A stretch of DNA of 64,000 nucleotides, from NCBI GenBank assembly GCA_003248075.1, contig QJYK01000128.1, positions 47,488 through 111,487 of the forward strand. The letters are read 5' to 3'. Source of the DNA: Gemmatimonadota bacterium (lineage in GTDB: Bacteria > Gemmatimonadota > Gemmatimonadetes > Longimicrobiales > Gaopeijiaceae). Numbering within the stretch: the stretch's first letter is position 1; each line of letters opens with the position of its first letter. This document shows positions 45,188 through 53,645 of the stretch, one piece after another. Both the position numbers and the translations under genes were made by a program. The notes beneath the pieces are model-generated. The model was not told the origin of the DNA and ran no database searches. It saw only the letters and a program-made list of their open reading frames with translations.

Positions 45188-46405
45188 ATGATCAATCCCT
45201 CGGTCCCCTCTGCCCAGGGCTCCGGCGAATCCGCCGCCGCAGTCCCGGCCACAGCGGCGCGACGTCGTCGGGTGCGAAACGCCCCGGGGGCGCTGACGGG
45301 GTCCCGCTGCGTGCCGTGGGTCCTGCTGGTGCTCGCCGTGTCGGGCGCGGCGCCCATCCGCGCGCAGGCGCCCGACGGCACGGTCTACCCCGGCGAGACG
45401 TGGGAGGTGGTGCGCAGGGACATGCTGCCCGCCTATGGGTGGTCGCCCGAGGCCCTGCGGCGCACCTACGAGTTCATCCGTGACAGTGCCAACACCACCG
45501 GTCTCGTGGTCGTCGACCGCGGTCGAGTGGTCTTCACGTACGGAGACGTGCAAGAGCTCTCCTACCTGGCGTCGGTACGGAAGAGCCTTCTCTCCATGCT
45601 CTACGGCAAATGGGTCGAGAACGGCACGATCGACCTCGAGGCCACCCTAGGCGGCTTGGGCATGGACGACGTGGGTGGACTTCTCGATGTCGAGAAGCGG
45701 GCCAGGGTCCTCGATCTCATCACCGCCAGATCCGGCGTTTATCATGCTGCGTCGAACGGGGGCGACGACCTTGCCTCGGCTCCGGAGCGTGGATCGCAGG
45801 AGCCCGGGACCTACATGCTCTACAACAACTGGGACTTCAACGCTGCCGGAGCCGCGTTCGAGCGGCTCACCGGACGCGACATCTACGACGAGCTGCAAGA
45901 GCAACTCGCGGGGCCGCTCGACTTCGAGGACTGGGACCGCGATGCGCAACGCAAGAGTGGAGATCTCTCCGTCTCGGTGAACCCCGCGTACCACGTCTGG
46001 CTGTCGACTCGGGACATGGCGCGCGTCGGTTACCTGATGCTGCGTGAGGGGAGTTGGAACGGGCGTCAGGTCATCTCGGGGGATTGGGCGCGTCGGATCA
46101 CCAGCGTGGTCACGCCGCTGGAGGAGATGAACCCACCGCGTCGCCGCGGAGGCTACTTCGGGTACGGCTACATGTGGTGGGTCTGGGACGGACCTCGGGC
46201 CGTCGGCCCCTTCGCAGGTGCGTACACGGGCCGAGGCGCGATCGGCCAGTGGATCACCGTCTTCCCGGCGATCGACGTCGTGGTTGCTCACAAGACGAAC
46301 TCGGTGTACGGACGCACCACGAGTTGGGAATCGTGGCAGCACATGATCGAGCTGCTCTTCGAGGCGAAGGGCGTTCGGCCTCAGGGTCCCTGGCCCTGGC
46401 AATGA
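45188..46405 (+). CDS. Exported serine hydrolase (beta-lactamase/class C PBP-like)
   Basis: 405 residues. A basic N-terminus and a hydrophobic segment at about 42-57 act as signal or anchor; a GTG at about 45272 is an alternative start. The nucleophile motif S129-x-x-K132 is in LASVRKSLLS, the YxN motif is YNN in MLYNNWDF, and a His-Lys-Thr near the C-terminus (VVAHKTN) stands where KTG is usual. Family includes penicillin-recognising hydrolases and esterases; substrate not determined. It follows the cold-shock terminator and precedes DUF502 by 25 bases. Confidence 0.85.
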   Translation: MINPSVPSAQGSGESAAAVPATAARRRRVRNAPGALTGSRCVPWVLLVLAVSGAAPIRAQAPDGTVYPGETWEVVRRDMLPAYGWSPEALRRTYEFIRDSANTTGLVVVDRGRVVFTYGDVQELSYLASVRKSLLSMLYGKWVENGTIDLEATLGGLGMDDVGGLLDVEKRARVLDLITARSGVYHAASNGGDDLASAPERGSQEPGTYMLYNNWDFNAAGAAFERLTGRDIYDELQEQLAGPLDFEDWDRDAQRKSGDLSVSVNPAYHVWLSTRDMARVGYLMLREGSWNGRQVISGDWARRITSVVTPLEEMNPPRRRGGYFGYGYMWWVWDGPRAVGPFAGAYTGRGAIGQWITVFPAIDVVVAHKTNSVYGRTTSWESWQHMIELLFEAKGVRPQGPWPWQ

Positions 46406-46430
46406 CTCCAACACCTCGGCAAGAGGCAGG

Positions 46431-47063
46431 ATGAGCGCCAAGCACGGCCGCTTCTGGCATCTACGCACCCGCATGGCATCAGGCATCGTGGCGCTGGTGC
46501 CGATCGTCGTCACCGTATTCGTGCTACGCCTCGCGTTCACGGTCACCTCGGGGATCCTGCTACCGGTCATCGATCCCGCGGTGCGAGACTGGCCACAGCT
46601 TTGGCGGGCGGGCCTGTCCCTGTTGATCCTCCTGGTAGCGGTTTACCTGCTTGGCGAGGTGGCCGCCCGCGCGGTGGGGCGACGCATCCTGGGGCTGGGT
46701 GAGGCGGTCTTGCTCCGCGTGCCCTTCGTAAAGGTCGTCTACAGCGCCTCCAAGCAGGTGGTCGAGGCTTTTCGAAGCCCGAGCACGCGCGCGTTCAAGT
46801 CGGTGGTCTTCGTCGACTTTCCCAGGCCCGGGACCCAGGCGGTCGGCTTCGTGACCTCGACGCTCATCCGATCCGACGGCACGGTGTGGAATACGGTTTT
46901 CGTCCCGACCACGCCCAACCCGACCACCGGGTTTCTCCAGGTCGTCCCGGAGAGCGATCTCGTGAAGACCGACATGACGGTCGAAGAGGGCATCAAGATG
47001 ATCATGTCCCTGGGCGTGCTGGTGCCGTCGCGCCTCGGCGGCGCGCGCATGCCCGCTCCGTGA
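46431..47063 (+). CDS. DUF502 membrane protein
   Basis: 210 residues. Matches DUF502: N-terminal GRFWHLRTRMASGIVALVPIVVTVFVLRLAF first TM, second TM around LLILLVAVYLLGEVAAR, then YSASKQVVEAFRSP and VVFVDFPRPGTQAVGFVT, then VFVPTTPNPTTGFLQVVP. Inner-membrane protein of unknown function, widespread in bacteria and plants. GAGGCAGG precedes ATG. The stop overlaps the GTG start of the next hydrolase (GTGA), indicating coupling. Confidence 0.9.
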   Translation: MSAKHGRFWHLRTRMASGIVALVPIVVTVFVLRLAFTVTSGILLPVIDPAVRDWPQLWRAGLSLLILLVAVYLLGEVAARAVGRRILGLGEAVLLRVPFVKVVYSASKQVVEAFRSPSTRAFKSVVFVDFPRPGTQAVGFVTSTLIRSDGTVWNTVFVPTTPNPTTGFLQVVPESDLVKTDMTVEEGIKMIMSLGVLVPSRLGGARMPAP

Positions 47064-47803
47064 TCCTGCTGCACGGATTCACCGGGGCTTCGAACGCGTG
47101 GGGCCCCGCCATCGTCGAGGGCCTGACCTCGGCCGGGCTCCCACCCACCTTGGTGGATCTCCCCGGCCATGGTCGCCACGCCGGGACGTCGGACCCTCCG
47201 GGCTTCACGCTGGATGCCGCTTGCCTCGCGATCTCGGCGGCCGGTGACGGTCGACCCGCGCCGCTCCTCGGGTACTCGATGGGTGGCCGCATCGCGCTCG
47301 GTTATGCTGTTCGGCACCCGGACAGGGTGCCGCGTCTGGTCCTCGAGTCCGCATCCCCGGGACTCGCCTCCGAGGAGGAGCGGGCGGCACGCCGCGCCTC
47401 GGACCAGGAGCTGGCGGCACGTGTGGAGGCATGGGGCATCGAAGCCTTCGTCGACCACTGGGAGTCGCTCCCCATGTTCGGCAGCCAGCGCGGCCTTCCA
47501 CCCGCGACGCGCGAGGCGCAACGGCAGCGACGCCTGGCCAACGACGCCCGCAGCCTGGCGGCGGCGCTCCGCGGCCTGGGAACGGGGGCGCTCCCGTCGT
47601 TCTGGGACGCGCTGCCGACCCTCCCGGTGCCTACGCTCCTGATCGTGGGGGAGCTGGACCGGAAGTTCGTGTCCATCGCCGAACGGATGGCGGAGGTCCT
47701 TCCGCATGCCCGCCTCGCCGTCGTGCCCGGCGCCGGCCACGCGGTCCATCTGGAGCGGCCAGGTGAATGGCTGGCCGCGGTGGTCGGCTTCCTGGGGTCC
47801 TGA
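47060..47803 (+). CDS. MenH-like alpha/beta hydrolase
   Basis: 247 residues starting at GTG 47060 within the DUF502 stop; family similarity begins immediately at VILLHGFTGAS. Nucleophile serine in LLGYSMGGRIAL, Asp in VGELDRKF and His in PGAGHAVHLERP. The HGFTG and GYSMGGR motifs are those of MenH, which forms 2-succinyl-6-hydroxy-cyclohexadiene carboxylate in menaquinone synthesis. No other men gene is here, so it could be a generic esterase. Coupled to DUF502. Confidence 0.72.
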   Translation: MILLHGFTGASNAWGPAIVEGLTSAGLPPTLVDLPGHGRHAGTSDPPGFTLDAACLAISAAGDGRPAPLLGYSMGGRIALGYAVRHPDRVPRLVLESASPGLASEEERAARRASDQELAARVEAWGIEAFVDHWESLPMFGSQRGLPPATREAQRQRRLANDARSLAAALRGLGTGALPSFWDALPTLPVPTLLIVGELDRKFVSIAERMAEVLPHARLAVVPGAGHAVHLERPGEWLAAVVGFLGS

Positions 47804-47811
47804 GGCCCGGG

Positions 47812-48579
47812 TCACCCCGGCTTTTGGGACGACGCCTTCCGGGAGTCGAGCTGGCGCGCGATCTGTCCGGCCACCGTCTGCTCGCTCAGCCCTTCAGCAA
47901 GAGTGTCGGGCGGCTTCTTGGGCACTCGGATCAAGGTCATCCTGCGCGTCGCCTCGCGGCGCGCCCGAGCTCGACCGCGCATCACGCGCACCAGGAGCAG
48001 GAACACCCCGGCGCCCAGCGCCAGGAGGGGAAGGCTCCAGGTGGTTCGCCCGACGGCGAAGCTGGCCACGATGGTCCGAAGAGAATCGGGCCGGATCTTG
48101 AGCCCCGGATCTCCGGTCAGGAAATCGATCGCGTACGTCAGGGTGTCGTACGGGACCGCCGCGCGGAAGACGACGAAGTCGAGCCCGCCGTCGTCACGGC
48201 GCCAGCTCTCCCCCCACCCCCACGCCTCTCGCCCGTCGATCGTGATTCCTTCCACCTCGCCGAATTCCGCCGCCCTCCCTACGGCGGCGCGAATCGACTC
48301 GGAGCGCGCAGCTTCCACGTCTTCCCGCGTCAGCGCGCCCGGATGTCCGTTGATGTAGATGCCGCTGAAGTTGCCCCAGGAGGCCTCGACCCACGCGTCA
48401 TGGTGGACGATCTCCCGGTCGGGGAACATCCGCCGGTCCTGGTAGGTGGCGGAGTTGAGCGTGAAGGCCGGGGGCGGGCGCTGGATCTGCGGCCCCTGGA
48501 ACTCGGGAACCCGGCATCCGCCGACGCCCATCAAGGGCAGGACGAGAAGGGTCGCGCGGGCGAAGGGTGTTCCGGACAC
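47812..48579 (-). CDS. Lipoprotein with C-terminal membrane anchor
   Basis: 255 residues from GTG 48579, with AAGGAGG 6 bases upstream; this is the true gene inside a 778-codon frame that otherwise mirrors the PhoD gene. Lipoprotein signal ending LPLMGVGGC. Extracytoplasmic region to about residue 175, with DREIVHHDAWVEASWGNF and FVVFRAAVPYDTLTYAIDF, then one TM (about 178-198) and a basic cytoplasmic tail of about 55 residues. No family recognised. Topology with both lipid anchor and TM is unusual. Confidence 0.6.
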   Translation of the reverse strand: MSGTPFARATLLVLPLMGVGGCRVPEFQGPQIQRPPPAFTLNSATYQDRRMFPDREIVHHDAWVEASWGNFSGIYINGHPGALTREDVEAARSESIRAAVGRAAEFGEVEGITIDGREAWGWGESWRRDDGGLDFVVFRAAVPYDTLTYAIDFLTGDPGLKIRPDSLRTIVASFAVGRTTWSLPLLALGAGVFLLLVRVMRGRARARREATRRMTLIRVPKKPPDTLAEGLSEQTVAGQIARQLDSRKASSQKPG

Positions 48580-48738
48580 GGCAGCCTCCTTCGTGAGACG
48601 CTCCGGAAATACGAACCCGTTCGGCCGGGTGTGCAAGTCCTGGACCGCCGTCGGAACTAGGTCGACCTGCCGTACCGCCTTGCGGCTCGCCGCCGGGAGG
48701 CGCAGGCTGGCGGGACCTTCTTGACCGTCGGAGGCAAT

Positions 48739-50277
48739 TTGGACCGCCGAACCTTCCTGCACGATCTCTCTCGGTACGCGCTCGCCTGCGCCGCGACCCC
48801 GGCTCCCTGGAGAGCCACGCGCCGCCCACGCCTGGCGGGTGACCCCTTCGTCCTGGGTGTCGCGAGCGGGGACCCCACGCCCGACGCGTGCGTCCTCTGG
48901 ACGCGTCTGGCCCCAAGCCCCTTCGAGCCTCTCGGGGGAATGGACGGGCTTCCAGTCGTCCTCGGCTGGGAGGTCGCCCACGACGAAGGATTCTCGCGCG
49001 TCGTCGACCGCGGTCGCGTGACGTGTGCACCCGAGCTGGGGTATTCGGCCCATGTGGACGTGCGCGGCCTGGAGCCGGACCGGTGGTACTTCTATCGGTT
49101 CACATTGCCGGAGGGTGGCAGCCCGGTGGGGCGACTCAGGACGACGCCCGCGCCGGGCGCCCGCCGCCCCCTCGACTTCGCCTTCGTGTCCTGCCAGCAC
49201 TGGGAGCAGGGGCTGTTCACGGCGTTCGACCACCTGGCCGCCGAGGAGGTGTCCCTGGTCGCGCACCTGGGGGACTACATCTACGAGACCGCGGCCTACC
49301 AGGACCGGGTGCGGGCGCACCATCTCTTCGAGGTCGTGACCGTCGAGGACTACCGGAGCCGGTACGCCCAGTACAAGAGCGATCCTGCGTTGCGCGCCGC
49401 GCACGCGGCCTGCCCGTGGATCGTCACATGGGACGACCACGAGGTCGACAACAACTATGCGGGGCTCGTCGGTGAGAACGAGTTCGAGAGCGAGGAGCAG
49501 ATGAGGCTTCGCCGGGCCGCCGGGTACCAGGCCTGGTGGGAGCACCAACCCGTGCGGGTGCCGCGCGCGCGCTCCTGGGCGGACCTTTCGATCACCCGCT
49601 CGCTGGACTGGGGCGCGCTGGCCCGTTTCTGGGTCCTGGACACCCGCCAATATCGCTCCGACCAGGCGTGCGGCGATCGGACGCAGCCGGTACCGTGCGG
49701 AACCTGGTCGGATCCTTCGCGCGGGCTGCTGGGAGAGGATCAGGAGCGGTGGCTGACCACGGGGATGCGCGCGGCTCCCTCCACGTGGCAGGTGCTGGCG
49801 CAGCAGGTGATGATGGCCCCGTTCGACCGGGCTCCCGGCGAGCCGGTGTCGGTGTCGATGGACCAGTGGAGCGGTTATCCAGTGGCCCGGGATCGTCTGC
49901 TGGCGGCGCTCGCGGAAAGGCCCGGGCGCACCGTGGTCATCACGGGCGACATCCACGCCAACTTCGTAAACGACCTTCGCTCCGGATTCGATCGACCCGA
50001 CCGCCCGGTCGTGGCTACCGAGTTCGTCGGCACGTCGATCAGCTCCGGCGGGGACGGCGGCGACGCGTGGGATTTCGTCGCGCGCGTCGCTCCGGACAAT
50101 CCACACCTGCATTGGCAGAACAACCGCAGGGGCTACGTGCGTTGCCACGTCACCGAGGACGCCTGGGTGAGCGACTACAGGACCGTGCCCTTCGTCAGTC
50201 GGCCCGGAGCGCCCGTGGAAACCGCTTCCAGCTGGCGGTCGGAGTTGGGTCGCCCGGGCGTCGAACGGATCGGGTAG
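48739..50277 (+). CDS. phoD: Tat-exported PhoD-like phosphatase
   Basis: 512 residues from TTG 48739, with GGAGG about 5 bases upstream; a TTG 6 codons earlier is open but less supported. Begins MDRRTFLHDL, a twin-arginine leader. PhoD N-terminal domain (VLGVASGDPTPDACVLWTRLAP) then metallophosphatase core: GDYIYE, WDDHEVDNNY, LDTRQYR and ITGDIHANFV supply metal ligands. Releases phosphate from mono- and diesters in the periplasm, with Ca and Fe in known members. Diverges from the lipoprotein gene. Confidence 0.9.
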   Translation: MDRRTFLHDLSRYALACAATPAPWRATRRPRLAGDPFVLGVASGDPTPDACVLWTRLAPSPFEPLGGMDGLPVVLGWEVAHDEGFSRVVDRGRVTCAPELGYSAHVDVRGLEPDRWYFYRFTLPEGGSPVGRLRTTPAPGARRPLDFAFVSCQHWEQGLFTAFDHLAAEEVSLVAHLGDYIYETAAYQDRVRAHHLFEVVTVEDYRSRYAQYKSDPALRAAHAACPWIVTWDDHEVDNNYAGLVGENEFESEEQMRLRRAAGYQAWWEHQPVRVPRARSWADLSITRSLDWGALARFWVLDTRQYRSDQACGDRTQPVPCGTWSDPSRGLLGEDQERWLTTGMRAAPSTWQVLAQQVMMAPFDRAPGEPVSVSMDQWSGYPVARDRLLAALAERPGRTVVITGDIHANFVNDLRSGFDRPDRPVVATEFVGTSISSGGDGGDAWDFVARVAPDNPHLHWQNNRRGYVRCHVTEDAWVSDYRTVPFVSRPGAPVETASSWRSELGRPGVERIG

Positions 50278-50364
50278 GCCGGCCGGACCCCGGCGAGTCC
50301 GCTTGCGCGCCGGTGCGGGTCGTGGGGACCTTGCGGGGCGACCGACTCATGCCGGAGCCCCACC

Positions 50365-53300
50365 ATGTCCCTTCGCCCGATCCGCGCCGCGATGTTCTTC
50401 GGCGCTCTGTTCGCCTCCACCCATGCCGCCGCGGCTCAGGGGACGCGCCTCCTGCGCCAGCCCACCCTCAGCGCAGATGAGGTGGCGTTCACCTACGGCG
50501 GCGACGTCTGGGTCGCGGATCGGGAGGGGGGCAGAGCACGTCGCCTGACAAGCACGGCGGCCATCGAGAGCGACCCGCACTTTTCACCCGACGGTCGCTG
50601 GATCGCCTTCTCCTCGAACCGCTCCGGTACGGCGGCGGTGTACGTCGTGGCGATCGACGGGGGGGAGCCGACGCGCCTGACCTGGTATCCGGCGCCGTCG
50701 TACGTGCGGGGGTGGACGCCCGACGGCACCCGGGTGCTGTACTCCTCGACGAGGGGCACGGCGCCGACCGGCTACGAGCGCCTCTGGACCGTGGCCCGCA
50801 CCGGTGGCCCGTCCACGCTGCTTCCGGCGCCGTGGGGCCACGATGCGTCGTTCTCAGCCGACGGGCGGCGGCTCGTGGTGGACCGCGTGGATCGTTGGGA
50901 CTGGGAGTTCAGGTCCTACCGCGGAGGCCAGAACACACCGCTCACGATTCTCGATCTCGGGACTCTGGAGGAACGACGCCTGCCGAACGAGCGGACCACG
51001 GACCGCTTCCCTGTATGGCGTGGCGACCGGATCTACTTCGTGTCGGATCGGGACTGGGCGATGAACGTGTGGTCGTTCGAGGTCTCGTCGGGCGCCTTGG
51101 AGCAGATCACGCACTTCGCGGGCGCGGAGATCAAGGAGATGAGCGGCGGACCGGATGCTCTCGTCTTCGAACAGGACGGGTATCTCCACACCCTCGACCC
51201 GGCCACGGGCGGCAGCCAGCGACTCGAGATCGAGGTCAGCGGGGACTTTCCCTGGGCCGAGCCCCGCTGGGAGGACGTGGCCCCACGCGCGACGGCGGCG
51301 TCGTTGTCCCCCACTGGGAAGCGGGCCGTCATGGAGGCTCGCGGCGAGATCTTCACCGTCCCCGTGGAGCACGGGGACGCGCGCAACCTGACCCGCAGCT
51401 CCGGGGTGGCCGACCGCGCGGCGGTGTGGTCGCCGGACGGTGACAGCGTGGCGTGGTTCAGCGACGACGGGACCGGATACAAGCTGGCGGTGGCACCGCA
51501 GGACGGCCTGGGCGAGGCGCGTCGGCTCGACATCGGCGAGTCGAAGATGGCCTGGGAAGCGGCGTGGTCCCCGGACGGGAGCAGGATCGCTTTCGTAGAC
51601 GACGACGTTCGCGTACGTGTCGTCGAGCTCCAGTCGGGCCGCTTGGCCACCGCCGACGTGGGTGGCACGAACCTCGAGCGAGGCGCGATGGGTCTCGTCT
51701 GGTCGCCCGATTCTAAATACCTGGCATACGCGAAGACGCATCCCAACGGCTTCCGGCGGCTGGTGGCCTGGTCGGTGGACGGCGGTGGCCCGGTTCCTCT
51801 GACGGACGCCATGGCCGACGCTACGGCACCGGCCTGGGACCGCGACGGCAGACACCTCTGGTTCCTGGCGAGCACCGACCTCGCGCTGGGCTCCGGGTGG
51901 GCGAACACCAGCGCGATCCGCAGCGCGCCGACCTACGGTGCCTACGTCATGGTCCTGCGGGCGGACGATCCGACCCCCTTCCCCCCACGCAGCGACGAGG
52001 AGGGCGCCGGGGGCCAGAAGGAGGGCGAAGCGCCTCGTCCCGGGCCCGGGGCTCCGCCCGTTGCCCACAACGACACCGGGACCGTACAGGTCCGTATCGA
52101 CATGGACGGCCTCGGGCGTCGCGTCGTGGCCGTGCCCATGCCTACAGCCCGATACGCCGTCACGGTCGCGGGACCCGAAGGGACGGTGTTCATCGGTGAG
52201 CGCGGGGACGGACCGGGGCTGACTCTGCACAAGTTCTCCCTCGAAGACCGGGAGTCGAGCGTGTTCCTGCGGGGCGTCAGCTCGGTCTCCGTGTCGGACG
52301 ACGGCACGAAGATGCTTCTCCGGACCGGCCGGGCATGGCGGGTCGTCGACACGGGCCGGCGACCGGAAGAAGGCAACGGGACGCTCTCGTTCCAGCTCCG
52401 CATGCTCCTCGACCGGCGCGCCGAGTGGGCCCAGATGTTCGACGAGGCATGGCGCTACGAGCGTGACTACTTCTACGACCCGGGCATGCACGGCAACGAC
52501 TGGGATGCCGTGCGTGCGCGCTATCGTCCACTGGTCGAGCATATCCGCCATCGCTCCGACCTCAGCTACGTGCTGGATATGGTGAACGGGGAGCTCTCCG
52601 TGGGGCACAGCTTCGTCTTCGGCGGCGACATGCCCGCCGTAGACACCTCGCGCGTCGGACTCCTCGGGGCAGACCTCGTGGCGGACGGTGGGCGCTGGAG
52701 GATCGAACGCATCTACACCTACGAGAGCTGGAACCCCAACCTCACCGCGCCACTGGACCGAGCCGGGATGCGGGTCGCGGAGGGCGACTATCTGGTCGGT
52801 GTGAATGGCGAGGAGCTCACGGCCTCCGAGGACCCGTACCGCCTCCTGGACGGGACCGTAGGTGTGCAGACCGTGTTGCACATCAACGATCGGCCGAGCT
52901 TCGAAGGAAGCTGGACCGAGACGGTGGCGCCCATCGGTAGCGAGGGCGCCCTACGACAGCGAGCCTGGGTGGAGGACAACCGGAGGACCGTCGACGAGCT
53001 CTCGGGCGGTCGTCTGGCATACGTATGGGTCCCGAACACCGGGGGCAACGGTGTGGTCTCGTTCGACCGGTACTTCTTCGCGCAGCAGGACAAGGCCGGG
53101 GCGGTCATCGACGAGCGCTTCAACGGAGGCGGAAATCTCGACGACTACATGGTGGACTACATGACGCGCTCGCTTCGCGCCGCCATCACGAACGAGGTAC
53201 CGAACGGGCGTCCGATCCGACTCCCCCAAGGCGTGCTCGGACCCAAGGTACTGCTGATCAACGAGCTGGCCGGGTCGGGTGGCGACTTCTTCCCCTGGGC

Positions 53301-53634
53301 CTTTCGCCAGCAGCAGGTGGGGCCGCTCATCGGTGCGAGGACCTGGGGGGGGCTCGTGAAGTCGTCCGTCCACTATCCACTGATCGACGGGGGTGCGCTC
53401 ACGGCACCCGACAACGCCGTCTTCGACCCGATCAACGGCCGCTGGATCGCCGAGAACGAGGGTGTGCCTCCGGACATCGAGGTCCTCCTCGACGCCCGCT
53501 CCGTGGCCGCGGGGCGTGATCCCCAGCTCGCGCGGGCGGTCGAGGAGGCCCTCCGCCTACTGGGGCAGCAGGGTCCGGGCACGTTTGCGCCGCCCCCCTT
53601 CCCGCGGCCGTCCCGCAGGCCCGGAGGCCCCTGA
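50365..53634 (+). CDS. Tricorn-like protease 2 (S41)
   Basis: 1089-residue exported paralogue of the protein at 36799, with Sec signal to AAAQG. The same start (QGTRLLRQPTLSADEVAF) and order are seen: PD40-type propeller repeats (FSPDGRWIAFSSNRSG, WSPDGSRIAFVDDD), PDZ-like region and catalytic core INELAGSGGDFFPWAFR with serine S971. A short GGAG precedes the ATG. Orientation is opposite to tricorn 1. Expected to process peptides in the periplasm. Confidence 0.9.
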   Translation: MSLRPIRAAMFFGALFASTHAAAAQGTRLLRQPTLSADEVAFTYGGDVWVADREGGRARRLTSTAAIESDPHFSPDGRWIAFSSNRSGTAAVYVVAIDGGEPTRLTWYPAPSYVRGWTPDGTRVLYSSTRGTAPTGYERLWTVARTGGPSTLLPAPWGHDASFSADGRRLVVDRVDRWDWEFRSYRGGQNTPLTILDLGTLEERRLPNERTTDRFPVWRGDRIYFVSDRDWAMNVWSFEVSSGALEQITHFAGAEIKEMSGGPDALVFEQDGYLHTLDPATGGSQRLEIEVSGDFPWAEPRWEDVAPRATAASLSPTGKRAVMEARGEIFTVPVEHGDARNLTRSSGVADRAAVWSPDGDSVAWFSDDGTGYKLAVAPQDGLGEARRLDIGESKMAWEAAWSPDGSRIAFVDDDVRVRVVELQSGRLATADVGGTNLERGAMGLVWSPDSKYLAYAKTHPNGFRRLVAWSVDGGGPVPLTDAMADATAPAWDRDGRHLWFLASTDLALGSGWANTSAIRSAPTYGAYVMVLRADDPTPFPPRSDEEGAGGQKEGEAPRPGPGAPPVAHNDTGTVQVRIDMDGLGRRVVAVPMPTARYAVTVAGPEGTVFIGERGDGPGLTLHKFSLEDRESSVFLRGVSSVSVSDDGTKMLLRTGRAWRVVDTGRRPEEGNGTLSFQLRMLLDRRAEWAQMFDEAWRYERDYFYDPGMHGNDWDAVRARYRPLVEHIRHRSDLSYVLDMVNGELSVGHSFVFGGDMPAVDTSRVGLLGADLVADGGRWRIERIYTYESWNPNLTAPLDRAGMRVAEGDYLVGVNGEELTASEDPYRLLDGTVGVQTVLHINDRPSFEGSWTETVAPIGSEGALRQRAWVEDNRRTVDELSGGRLAYVWVPNTGGNGVVSFDRYFFAQQDKAGAVIDERFNGGGNLDDYMVDYMTRSLRAAITNEVPNGRPIRLPQGVLGPKVLLINELAGSGGDFFPWAFRQQQVGPLIGARTWGGLVKSSVHYPLIDGGALTAPDNAVFDPINGRWIAENEGVPPDIEVLLDARSVAAGRDPQLARAVEEALRLLGQQGPGTFAPPPFPRPSRRPGGP

Positions 53635-53645
53635 GCGCAGTCGCC

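Noticed and set aside
47812..50148. 778-codon minus-strand open frame
   Set aside because: Only its last 255 codons (48579 downward) have a ribosome site, leader and sensible composition; the rest mirrors the PhoD gene.
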